Position numbers and translations under genes: made by a program
Assembly (NCBI RefSeq): GCF_001514265.1
Contig: NZ_KQ948992.1
Span: forward strand, 488,696 to 552,695
Reading direction: 5' to 3'
Length of the DNA: 64,000 bases
Source of the DNA: Streptomyces resistomycificus
GTDB taxonomy: Bacteria > Actinomycetota > Actinomycetes > Streptomycetales > Streptomycetaceae
Shown here: piece by piece, positions 48,969-57,301 of the stretch
Layout: each line of letters opens with the position of its first letter
Position numbering within the stretch: position 1 is the stretch's first letter
Notes under the pieces: model-generated
Database searches by the model: none
Told to the model about the DNA's origin: nothing
What the model saw: the letters and a program-made list of their open reading frames with translations, nothing else

Positions 48969-49864
48969 GCGTCACCGTCCGCGTCCCCGCCAAGGTCAAC
49001 GTCCAGCTCGCGGTCGGCGCCGCCCGACCCGACGGCTTCCACGACCTGGCCAACGTCTTCCTCGCGGTCGGCCTGTACGACGAGGTGACGGTGACCCCGG
49101 CCGACACGCTGCGCGTGACCTGCGCCGGGCCGGACGCCGACCAGGTACCGCTGGACCGTACGAACCTGGCGGCCCGCGCGGCCGAGGCGCTGGCCGGGCG
49201 GTACGGCCGTGAGGCCGCCGTCCACATCCACATCGCCAAGGACATCCCGGTCGCCGGAGGCATGGCGGGCGGCAGCGCGGACGGCGCCGGGGCCCTCCTG
49301 GCCTGTGACGCCCTGTGGGGCACGGACGCCTCCCGCGAAGAACTCCTCGACATCTGCGCCGAGTTGGGCAGCGACGTGCCGTTCAGCCTGGTGGGCGGGG
49401 CGGCACTGGGCACCGGACGCGGCGAGAAGCTCACGCCCCTCGAGGTCGGCGGGAGCTTCCACTGGGTGTTCGCGATGGCGGTGCGCGGGCTGTCGACCCC
49501 GGCCGTCTTCCGCGAGTTCGACCGGCTGGTGGAAGGGCTGGACGTGCCCGAGCCGGTCGCCTCCCAGCCGCTGCTCGACGCCCTCGCCAAGGGCGACCCG
49601 GACGCGCTCGCCGCCGCCGTCTCCAACGACCTCCAGCCCGCCGCCCTCTCCCTCTTCCCGGAACTGGCCGACACCCTCGCGGCCGGCCGCGAGGCCGGTG
49701 CCCTCGCCATGCTCGTCTCGGGCTCGGGCCCCACCACCGCGTTCCTCACACCGGACGCCGAGTCGGCCCAGGCGGTGGCGACGGCGCTGCGGACGTCCGG
49801 CACGTGCCGCAGCGTGCGGGTGGCGGCGGGCCCGGCGCCGGGCGCGACGGTGATCGACGGCTGA
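48965..49864 (+). CDS. ispE: 4-diphosphocytidyl-2-C-methyl-D-erythritol kinase
   Basis: A 299-aa GHMP kinase of the non-mevalonate isoprenoid pathway. The N-terminal PAKVNVQLAVGAARPDGFH is typical, the ATP-binding PVAGGMAGGSADGAGALL loop is at about 95-112 and the C-terminal VSGSGPTTAFL completes the site. It is translationally coupled to ksgA. Confidence 0.95.
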   Translation: MSVTVRVPAKVNVQLAVGAARPDGFHDLANVFLAVGLYDEVTVTPADTLRVTCAGPDADQVPLDRTNLAARAAEALAGRYGREAAVHIHIAKDIPVAGGMAGGSADGAGALLACDALWGTDASREELLDICAELGSDVPFSLVGGAALGTGRGEKLTPLEVGGSFHWVFAMAVRGLSTPAVFREFDRLVEGLDVPEPVASQPLLDALAKGDPDALAAAVSNDLQPAALSLFPELADTLAAGREAGALAMLVSGSGPTTAFLTPDAESAQAVATALRTSGTCRSVRVAAGPAPGATVIDG

Positions 49865-49942
49865 CCGCGGGACGCGAGGCGAGGGGGCGACCGTCCGCCC
49901 GACTACCCTGGAAGGTCGATCGTCCCCCCTGTCAGGAGAGAA

Positions 49943-51754
49943 ATGGCCGTCAACCTGGTCAATGTCGAGAACGTCAGCAAGGTGTACGGCACTCGTGCCC
50001 TCCTCGACGGCGTGTCGCTCGGCGTCTCCGAAGGGGACCGCATCGGCGTGGTCGGCCGCAACGGTGACGGAAAGACCACCCTCATCCGGATGCTCGCCAA
50101 GCTGGAGGACGCCGACACCGGCCGCGTCACGCACTCCGGCGGTCTGCGGATCGGGGTCCTCACCCAGCACGACTCCCTGGACCCCACCGCCACCGTCCGG
50201 CACGAGGTCATCCGGGACATGGCCGACCACGAGTGGGCCGGCAACGCCAAGGTCAGGGACGTGCTCACCGGGCTGTTCGGCGGGCTCGACCTGCCCGGCT
50301 TCCCGCAGGGCCTCGACACCGTCATCGCCCCGCTGTCCGGTGGCGAGCGGCGCCGCATCGCGCTGGCCAAGCTCCTCATCGAGGAGCAGGACCTGATCGT
50401 CCTGGACGAGCCCACCAACCACCTCGACGTCGAGGGCATCGCCTGGCTCGCCCGGCACCTGCGCGAGCGCCGGTCCGCGCTCGTGTGCGTGACCCACGAC
50501 CGGTGGTTCCTGGACCAGGTCTGCACGCGGATGTGGGACGTGCAGCGCGGAGACGTCTTCGAGTACGAGGGCGGCTACTCCGACTACGTCTTCGCCCGCG
50601 CCGAGCGTGAGCGCATCGCCGCCACGGAGGAGACCAAGCGGCAGAACCTGGTCCGCAAGGAACTGGCGTGGCTGCGGCGCGGAGCCCCGGCCCGTACGTC
50701 CAAGCCGCGCTTTCGCGTGGAGGCGGCCAACGAGCTCATCGCGGACGTGCCGCCGCCCCGGGACAGCAGCGAGCTGATGAAGTTCGCCTCGTCGCGGCTC
50801 GGGAAGACCGTCTTCGACCTGGAGGACGTGACCGTCCAGGCCGGCCCCAAGGTGCTGCTCAAGCACGTGACCTGGCAGCTCGGTCCCGGCGACCGGATCG
50901 GTCTCGTCGGGGTGAACGGCGCCGGGAAGACCTCCCTGCTGCGGGCCATGGCCGAGGCCGCCCGGACGCAGGGCGAGACCCAGCCGGTCGGCGGGCGGGT
51001 CGCCGTCGGCAGGACCGTCAAGCTCGCCTACCTCTCCCAGGAGGTCGCCGAGCTCAACCCGAACCTGCGGGTGCTGGAGGCCGTGCAGCAGGTGCGGGAG
51101 CGCGTCGACCTCGGCAAGGGACGCGAGATGACCGCCGGGCAGCTGTGCGAGACGTTCGGCTTCAACAAGGAGAAGCAGTGGACCCCCGTCGGGGACCTCT
51201 CCGGCGGTGAGCGGCGGCGGCTGCAGCTGCTGCGGCTGCTGATGGACGAGCCCAACGTGCTCTTCCTCGACGAGCCCACCAACGACCTCGACATCGAGAC
51301 CCTCACCCAGCTCGAGGACGTCCTCGACAGCTGGCCCGGCTCGATGATCGTCATCTCCCACGACCGGTTCTTCGTCGAGCGCACCACCGACCGTGTCTTC
51401 GCCCTCCTCGGCGACGCCACCCTGCGCATGCTGCCGCGCGGCATCGACGAGTACCTGGAGCGCCGCCGCCGGATGGAGGAGGCGGCAGCCGCCTCGGTCC
51501 CCGCACCGGCCGCCGCGCACAAGGCCGTTCCGGAGAAGAGCGCCGCCGACCAGCGTGCCGCCAAGAAGGAACTCCAGAAGATCGAGCGGCAGTTGGACAA
51601 GGTCTCCGAGCGCGAGGCCAAGCTGCACGCGCAGATCGCCGACAACGCCACCGACTTCGAGAAGGTGGCCAAACTCGACGCCGAGCTGCGGGACTTGGCC
51701 GGCGAGCGCGACGACCTGGAGCTGCGCTGGCTGGAACTCGCCGAGGAGGCGTGA
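49943..51754 (+). CDS. ABC-F family ATPase, Uup-like
   Basis: A 603-aa protein with two ABC domains and no membrane segment. Walker A motifs are GRNGDGKTTL (about 36-45) and GVNGAGKTSL (about 324-333); signatures are LSGGERRRIALAKLL and LSGGERRRLQLLRLL. The C-terminal coiled coil (about 535-600) is Uup-like. ABC-F proteins act on ribosomes; some confer antibiotic resistance, but this conserved backbone copy is more likely housekeeping. Confidence 0.88.
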   Translation: MAVNLVNVENVSKVYGTRALLDGVSLGVSEGDRIGVVGRNGDGKTTLIRMLAKLEDADTGRVTHSGGLRIGVLTQHDSLDPTATVRHEVIRDMADHEWAGNAKVRDVLTGLFGGLDLPGFPQGLDTVIAPLSGGERRRIALAKLLIEEQDLIVLDEPTNHLDVEGIAWLARHLRERRSALVCVTHDRWFLDQVCTRMWDVQRGDVFEYEGGYSDYVFARAERERIAATEETKRQNLVRKELAWLRRGAPARTSKPRFRVEAANELIADVPPPRDSSELMKFASSRLGKTVFDLEDVTVQAGPKVLLKHVTWQLGPGDRIGLVGVNGAGKTSLLRAMAEAARTQGETQPVGGRVAVGRTVKLAYLSQEVAELNPNLRVLEAVQQVRERVDLGKGREMTAGQLCETFGFNKEKQWTPVGDLSGGERRRLQLLRLLMDEPNVLFLDEPTNDLDIETLTQLEDVLDSWPGSMIVISHDRFFVERTTDRVFALLGDATLRMLPRGIDEYLERRRRMEEAAAASVPAPAAAHKAVPEKSAADQRAAKKELQKIERQLDKVSEREAKLHAQIADNATDFEKVAKLDAELRDLAGERDDLELRWLELAEEA

Positions 51755-51786
51755 AGGGCGCGTGAAGGCGCATAACGGGGGCGTCA

Positions 51787-51827
51787 CGGGCCGGTTCTCC
51801 CTTGGGAACAGGGGCTGAACCGGCCCG
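51787..51827 (+). terminator. terminator-like hairpin after the ABC-F gene
   Basis: CGGGCCGGTT pairs perfectly with AACCGGCCCG (51818-51827) around a 21-nt loop, 33 bp past the ABC-F stop. There is no U-run, as is usual in Streptomyces. Confidence 0.65.
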
Positions 51828-51947
51828 GTGCACTGTCGGTGCCGGGTGATACAAAGAGCCGTCTGAGAACTTGACGAGTACGACTCTGGGTCACAACGAA
51901 CCTCAGGGCGTGGCTAAAAATCAGTGATGGAACGGGGGAACGCGCTG

Positions 51948-53750
51948 ATGGCTCAGCCGCCCAACCAGCCGCCGCAGGGTGGCTTCGGAGCGCCGCAGGA
52001 CCAGCCGGAACAACAGCCGCAGGGGGGTTTCGGGGCCCCGCCGCCGCCCCAGGGGCCGCCCCAGACGCCACCGCCTCCGCAGACCCCGCCGTCCGGCGCA
52101 CCGCAGCCAGGCTACGGCTACCCGCAGCAGCCCCCGCAGCCCTCCGGCCCGTACGCCCAGCCCGGCCCCTACGCCCAGCAGGGTCCGTACGGCGCGCCGG
52201 GTGCGCCCGGACCGTACGGCCAGCCGCAGCAGCCGGGTCCGTACGGCCAGCCGCAGGGCTACGGCTACCCGCAGCAGCCCCAGTTCCCGGGTGGGCCCGG
52301 TACTCCGCCGCCGCCCGGCTCGGGGAACCGTTTCAAGGGCAAGCCGGCCGTCATCATCGGTGCCGCCGTGGCCGCCCTGCTCGTCGTCGGCGGGACCGTG
52401 TACGCGGTCGCCGGCGGCGGTGACGAGGAAAAGAAGCCGGTCGCCCAGAAGAGCGACGACCCCAAGCCCACCGCCTCCGACTCCCCGGTCAACCCGGGTG
52501 ACGGCAGCGGAGCCGGCGGCGCGGACCCGGAGAACCTCAACGACGGCCGCAAGGCCGGCGAGGCCAAGGTGCTCTGGTACAAGGAGGCACCCGACGCACC
52601 TGGTGACGGGGCTGACGCGCCCGGCATGTGGATCACCGACAAGACCGCGGTGAAGGCGGCGTACAAGCAGCTCGTCGCGTACAACGTGGGTGACGGCGCC
52701 CCCACTTGGGACACGATCACCTTCGATCAGAAGATCTGCGCGGTCACCCCGCAGAAGACGTCCGACGACAAGATCGTCGTCGCGTACATGAACGGCAGCA
52801 GCGACCGCGCCGAGTGCAACCAGCTCCAGGAGATCGACCTCGACACCGGTGAGAAGGGCTGGACCGGCGAGGTCGCCGACGGCGCGCTGTTCGACAGCAC
52901 CGCCTCCATCGAGCTCTCCATCACCGGCAAGACGCTGATGGTGGGCCGCTCGCAGTCCGGCACGGCGTACGACGTGACGACCGGCAAGAAGCTCTTCGAC
53001 AAGAAGAAGTACGGCAACGCCTGCTTCCCGACCGCGTTCGCGGGCGGCGCCCGGCTCGTCGTCGTCGCCTCCTGCGACGCCACCAAGTCGACCGAGCACG
53101 ACGAGATGCAGGAACTGGATCCCACCACCGGCAAGGTCAAGTGGACCCAGAAGTTCGACAAGGGCTGGAGGGTCGAGCACACCTACTCCATGGACCCGCT
53201 GGTCGTCTACAGCACCAACGACGACAAGAAGGCGTGGAACATCTCCACCCTCACCGCCACCGGCAAGTTCCGTTCGCAGGTCGACTTCGACGAGGAGTTC
53301 GCCCCCCAGTGCGGCTGGGGTTTCCTCGGCGGTGACCTCCAGGCCTGCGAGGGTGTGGCCGCCGACGCCGACAACCTCTACCTGCCCACCGAGGCGACCA
53401 CCGGCGCGAACGAGATCGTCGCGATCAGCCTCGCCAGCGGCAAGGAGAAGTGGCGGGTGAAGTCCCCGGCGGACGAGTCGATGCTGCCGATGAAGGTCGA
53501 GGACGGCAAGCTCGTCGCGTACGTCGAGCCGTCGTACGACAAGGGCGGCCGGATCGTGTCGATCCCGACGACCGGCGGCAAGCACACGCCGACGACGCTG
53601 CTGCAGATGCCCGAGGGCACCGTCGACATCGAGAGCGGCTTCTACTCGAAGGCCATCGACTGGGTGGACGGGCGCTTCTACATCTCGACCACCCGGCTGG
53701 CCGGCGACACCGACGCGAAGGAGAAGTTGATGCTCGCCTACGGCAAGTGA
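51948..53750 (+). CDS. membrane protein with PQQ-like beta-propeller, copy 1
   Basis: A 600-aa protein. Residues 1-125 are Gln/Pro/Gly-rich (repeated PYGQP and PQGYGYPQQP), followed by one helix at about 134-156 and an extracellular PQQ-like/BamB-like beta-propeller (about 200-595) with repeated tryptophan-containing blades (KGWTGEVADGALFD and GKEKWRVKSP). GGGGGAA precedes ATG 51948. Function unknown. Paralogue of the next gene, separated by 82 bp. Confidence 0.8.
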   Translation: MAQPPNQPPQGGFGAPQDQPEQQPQGGFGAPPPPQGPPQTPPPPQTPPSGAPQPGYGYPQQPPQPSGPYAQPGPYAQQGPYGAPGAPGPYGQPQQPGPYGQPQGYGYPQQPQFPGGPGTPPPPGSGNRFKGKPAVIIGAAVAALLVVGGTVYAVAGGGDEEKKPVAQKSDDPKPTASDSPVNPGDGSGAGGADPENLNDGRKAGEAKVLWYKEAPDAPGDGADAPGMWITDKTAVKAAYKQLVAYNVGDGAPTWDTITFDQKICAVTPQKTSDDKIVVAYMNGSSDRAECNQLQEIDLDTGEKGWTGEVADGALFDSTASIELSITGKTLMVGRSQSGTAYDVTTGKKLFDKKKYGNACFPTAFAGGARLVVVASCDATKSTEHDEMQELDPTTGKVKWTQKFDKGWRVEHTYSMDPLVVYSTNDDKKAWNISTLTATGKFRSQVDFDEEFAPQCGWGFLGGDLQACEGVAADADNLYLPTEATTGANEIVAISLASGKEKWRVKSPADESMLPMKVEDGKLVAYVEPSYDKGGRIVSIPTTGGKHTPTTLLQMPEGTVDIESGFYSKAIDWVDGRFYISTTRLAGDTDAKEKLMLAYGK

Positions 53751-53832
53751 GCCTCCTCCGACGGTGTTCCGCCGTCCCCGCCGCCGTCCCCGCCGCTGTC
53801 CCCGCCGACTCCGCCTCCGAGGTACTCACGTC

Positions 53833-55806
53833 ATGACCCAGCCCCCGCCGCCGCCCAACCAGCCGCCGCAGCAGGGCGGATTCGGCCCGCCGCAGGACCA
53901 GCCGCCGCAGCCGCAGGACCAGCCGCCGCAGCCGCCGGCCCAGACTCCGCAGCCGAGTCAGCCCGCTCAGCCGGCCCAGCCTCCGCAGCCGGCGGGCGGT
54001 TTCGGCGCGCCCCAGGCACCCCAGCCGCCGCAGGACCCCCGGGCGCCCCAGGCCACCCCGCAGACGCCCCCGCCGCCTCCGCCGGGCCAGCCCCAGCCGG
54101 GCTACGGCTACCCGCAGTCGCCCCAGCCGCCGCAGCCCCCCGCGGGTTACGGCTATCCGCAGGCGGCGCCGCCGCAGGCCCCGCAGCCGCCGACGGGCTA
54201 CGGCTACCCCGGCCAGCAGCCCAACCCCTACGGCCAGCAGCCGAACCCGTACGGCCAGCAGCCCGGTTACGGCTACCCGCAGGCGACCGTGCCGATGCAG
54301 CCGCAGGCCGGGGCGGCCGGCGGCAAGAAGTTCAACGCGCAGCTGCTCATCATCGTGGCGGCGGTCGTCGCGATCGCGCTGATCATCGGTGGTGGCGTCT
54401 GGTACGCCTCCTCCGGTGACGAGGGCGGCAAGAAGGACGACACCGCGAGCTCCGGCGGCGCCACCGGCGGCACCGACGACAAGAGCGGCGGAAGCACCGG
54501 CGGCGACACGGACAGCGGCGGCACCACGGGCACCTCCACCACCCCGGTGGAGAAGGTTCCCTCCAGCCCCGCCGCCAAGGTCCTCTTCCAGGTCCCGGCC
54601 CCCGAGGTCGGCAAGGACAGCACCATCTCCACGGCCGGCTCCTGGCTCACCGACAAGGTGTACGCCAAGAGCGGTGTCGCCGAGATCGTCGGCTACGACC
54701 CCGACAAGGGCACCAAGCTCTGGACGATCAAGCTCCCCGGCCCGGTGTGCCAGGGCAGCAAGTACGCCACCACCGACAACAAGACGGCGATCGTCTACCA
54801 GCCGAAGATGCCGACGAAGGCCGAGCCCTCGCACGGCTGCAGCCAGATCGCGGCGATCGACCTCGCGGCCGGCAAGAAGCTGTGGACGAAGACCGCCAAC
54901 TCCGGTGACGAGCCGATCAGCTTCAACAACATCACCGTCAGCGCGAACACCGTCGCCCTGGGCAGCTCCAGCGGCGGCGCCGCCTTCGACCTCACCTCCG
55001 GCAAGCAGTTGTGGGCCCCGAAGCCGACCGACACCTGCTACGACGCCGGGTACGGCGGCGGCCCGAAGCTGGTGGCGGTGCGCCGGTGCGGTGCGTACGA
55101 CGCTCCCGAACTGCACGTGCAGACCATCGACCCCAAGGGCGGGAAGGTGATCTCCGACTACAAGATGGCCACGGGTATCTCCTACGCCAGTGTCGTGTCG
55201 ACCGACCCGCTGGTCGTGGCCGCCGACGTCGGCGAGGCCGCGAAGGACGGCAGCGGCATCTCGGACTTCTTCTCCATCGACAACAAGACCGGCAAGCTGC
55301 GCACCCGTATCTCGGCGCCGAGCGACCAGTACGCGGCCAACTGCGACGGCATCACCAAGGTCGAGGCGTGCCACCAGATCGCGGTCGGCAACGACCGGCT
55401 CTACCTGGCGACCGAGGAGCACGACGGCGCCGGCGAGTTCGCGCAGACCAACGAGATCGTCGCGATCGACCTCGCCACCGGCAAGCAGACCGGCCAGCGC
55501 GCCGACGCCGGTGACGACTACACGATCATGCCGCTGCGGATGGACGGCACCAACGTCATCGCGTACAAGCGTCCGCCGTACGACAAGGGCGGTCAGATCG
55601 TCAGCATCGACGGCGGTTCCTTCAAGGAGACCAAGCTGCTGGAGAACCCTGCCACGGAGTCGGTGCGCGACGTGGAGACCAGCATGTCGCCGGACTACTC
55701 CGAGATCCTCTACTCGCAGGGGCACCTGTTCATGTCCGACGTCTTCGCCAGTTCCCTGGGCGGTTCGGACAAGGACTACCTGGTGATCGCGTTCGGCGCG
55801 AGCTGA
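53833..55806 (+). CDS. membrane protein with PQQ-like beta-propeller, copy 2
   Basis: A 657-aa paralogue with the same design: Pro/Gln-rich tail (1-155), one helix at about 168-190, Gly/Thr/Ser linker (195-235), and a propeller (about 245-655) with blades such as GTKLWTIKLPGPVCQ. A strong terminator follows. Tandem duplication is evident. The role is unknown; it may sense or scaffold at the cell envelope. Confidence 0.8.
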   Translation: MTQPPPPPNQPPQQGGFGPPQDQPPQPQDQPPQPPAQTPQPSQPAQPAQPPQPAGGFGAPQAPQPPQDPRAPQATPQTPPPPPPGQPQPGYGYPQSPQPPQPPAGYGYPQAAPPQAPQPPTGYGYPGQQPNPYGQQPNPYGQQPGYGYPQATVPMQPQAGAAGGKKFNAQLLIIVAAVVAIALIIGGGVWYASSGDEGGKKDDTASSGGATGGTDDKSGGSTGGDTDSGGTTGTSTTPVEKVPSSPAAKVLFQVPAPEVGKDSTISTAGSWLTDKVYAKSGVAEIVGYDPDKGTKLWTIKLPGPVCQGSKYATTDNKTAIVYQPKMPTKAEPSHGCSQIAAIDLAAGKKLWTKTANSGDEPISFNNITVSANTVALGSSSGGAAFDLTSGKQLWAPKPTDTCYDAGYGGGPKLVAVRRCGAYDAPELHVQTIDPKGGKVISDYKMATGISYASVVSTDPLVVAADVGEAAKDGSGISDFFSIDNKTGKLRTRISAPSDQYAANCDGITKVEACHQIAVGNDRLYLATEEHDGAGEFAQTNEIVAIDLATGKQTGQRADAGDDYTIMPLRMDGTNVIAYKRPPYDKGGQIVSIDGGSFKETKLLENPATESVRDVETSMSPDYSEILYSQGHLFMSDVFASSLGGSDKDYLVIAFGAS

Positions 55807-55830
55807 GCCGATCGAGCGGCCTCCCGGAGC

Positions 55831-55858
55831 GGCCCCGCCCCTGTTCAGGGGCGGGGCC
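55831..55858 (+). terminator. terminator after the propeller pair
   Basis: GGCCCCGCCCCTG pairs perfectly (13 bp) with 55846-55858 around a 2-nt turn, 24 bp past the stop codon. Confidence 0.85.
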
Positions 55859-56021
55859 GTGCGCGTACCGCTCATCACCCTCGGAATGCGGGAAAACCCA
55901 GAAATTCCGTCGATCCGGGGCACTTCTCTCCCGTTAGGGGAAGCGCAACGTCGAACAAGCGTGTAGCTTCCGGGGGCATGAAGGGCGGGGGGAGCCGGGA
56001 GGGGGCTTCTGTCCGTGCGGA

Positions 56022-56065
56022 CCAGTGGGCATCCATAGTGGGGCATCCATGGTGGGGCATCCACA
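56022..56065. repeat. three GTGGGGCATCCAT direct repeats
   Basis: Copies begin at about 56023 (GTGGGCATCCATA), 56037 (GTGGGGCATCCATG) and 56051 (GTGGGGCATCCACA), each about 14 bp apart. They end 35 bp before the LuxR start and could be activator binding sites or part of a leader. Confidence 0.7.
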
Positions 56066-56099
56066 CACGGATCCATTGGGGGGACTGGGGGGTTGCTCG

Positions 56100-56807
56100 A
56101 TGGGAGTTCGGCTCATGGTGGTCGACGACCACCGACTGCTCGCCGAGGCGTTGGCCTCGGCGCTGAAACTGAGGGGGCACCGGGTACTCGCCGCGGCGGC
56201 GCCCGCCGCGGGCGCGGCGGAACTGGTGATCAGCCGGTCACCGGAGGTGTGCCTGCTGGGGACGGCGACACCGGCGGAGCCGGGGATGTTCGACCCGGTG
56301 GTGCGGATCAAGCGCGAGCGTCCGCAGGTGGCGGTGCTGGTGCTGGGCCCGGTGCCCAGCCCGCGCGGGATCGCGGCGGCGTTCGCCGCGGGGGCCTCCG
56401 GCTACGTACGGCACGACGAGCGGATCGAGGGCGTCGAGCGGGCGATCATGAAGGCCCGGTCGGGAGAGGCGGCGGTGGCGCCGCAGCTGCTGCAGGGCGC
56501 GTTCAGTGAACTGCTCAACCCGGTGGCCCAGCCGGACGACGAGGGCCAGCGTCTGCTCCAGATGCTGACCCCCCGGGAGGTCGAGGTCCTGGTCCGGGTC
56601 GCCGACGGCGAGGACACCCGCCTGATCGCGGCCGGCATGGGCATCGCCCCGTCCACGGCCCGCACCCATGTCCAGCGGGTCCTGATGAAGCTCGGGGTGG
56701 GATCGAGGCTGGAGGCGGCGGCGCTGGCGGCCCGGACGGGACTGCTGGACCGCGCGGGCCCGGTACCGCACTCACCACCGGAGGCGGAGGCGGGGGCGGA
56801 GTTCTAG
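56100..56807 (+). CDS. LuxR-family regulator with degenerate receiver domain
   Basis: A 235-aa protein. A receiver-like domain (1-115) begins LMVVDDHRLLAEALA, but the position of the phosphoacceptor Asp reads VCLLGTATPAEPG, with Gly in place of Asp. The C-terminal LuxR helix-turn-helix is intact (LTPREVEVLVRVADGEDTRL, then HVQRVLMKLGV). It probably works without phosphorylation. GGGGGG precedes ATG 56100, and direct repeats lie just upstream. No sensor kinase is adjacent. Confidence 0.82.
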   Translation: MGVRLMVVDDHRLLAEALASALKLRGHRVLAAAAPAAGAAELVISRSPEVCLLGTATPAEPGMFDPVVRIKRERPQVAVLVLGPVPSPRGIAAAFAAGASGYVRHDERIEGVERAIMKARSGEAAVAPQLLQGAFSELLNPVAQPDDEGQRLLQMLTPREVEVLVRVADGEDTRLIAAGMGIAPSTARTHVQRVLMKLGVGSRLEAAALAARTGLLDRAGPVPHSPPEAEAGAEF

Positions 56808-56931
56808 GAGCCGGGTGCGGTCCGGACGACGACGGACGGCAGGCGGGGCACGGCATCCGCCACGCCCCGCCTGCCGACTCACGTCCCGCTGGGCCGGACG
56901 GTGTCACGCCCCGCCGCTGTGGAAGAAGCCG

Positions 56932-57279
56932 TCAGTCCTTCGGCTCGTCCCCCGCCACCACGTCCGGCGGCGGCGGAGCCACCGGTCGCAGCTTCAGCCA
57001 CGCCAGGAAGAACAGGCCCAGGGCCAGCATCCCCAGCCCGGTCCACAGGTTGATGTTGACGCCCTCGGCCTTGTCGATGTCGGCGTCGGAGGCGGTGATG
57101 CCGGCGATCGTGACGATGACGCCGTAGAGGACGAACAGGCCGCCGATGATGCGGCGGATGTCGAAGAGGCGGGCCGCGGTCGCGGACTTGGTCTGGAGTT
57201 CGGAGACCTGCCGCTGGACGTCCTTGTCGGAGTATCCGTGGTGTTCGGGGTGAGCGGGGCGCTCGGGGTGCTCGGGCAT
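56932..57279 (-). CDS. small two-helix membrane protein
   Basis: A 115-aa protein. A His/Pro/Glu-rich N-terminus (1-20) and an amphipathic helix precede two membrane helices at about 44-65 and 78-98 (ITASDADIDKAEG loop between). It lies 22 bp downstream of the symporter gene on the same strand, so it is probably co-transcribed and may assist it. Confidence 0.75.
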   Translation of the reverse strand: MPEHPERPAHPEHHGYSDKDVQRQVSELQTKSATAARLFDIRRIIGGLFVLYGVIVTIAGITASDADIDKAEGVNINLWTGLGMLALGLFFLAWLKLRPVAPPPPDVVAGDEPKD

Positions 57280-57301
57280 GGTGTTTCCAATCCTCCCGCG
57301 A

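Noticed and set aside
48371..51787. 1138-codon antisense open frame opposite ksgA-ispE-ABC-F
   Set aside because: Very long antisense frames are expected in high-GC genes; the plus strand has three clear enzyme families.
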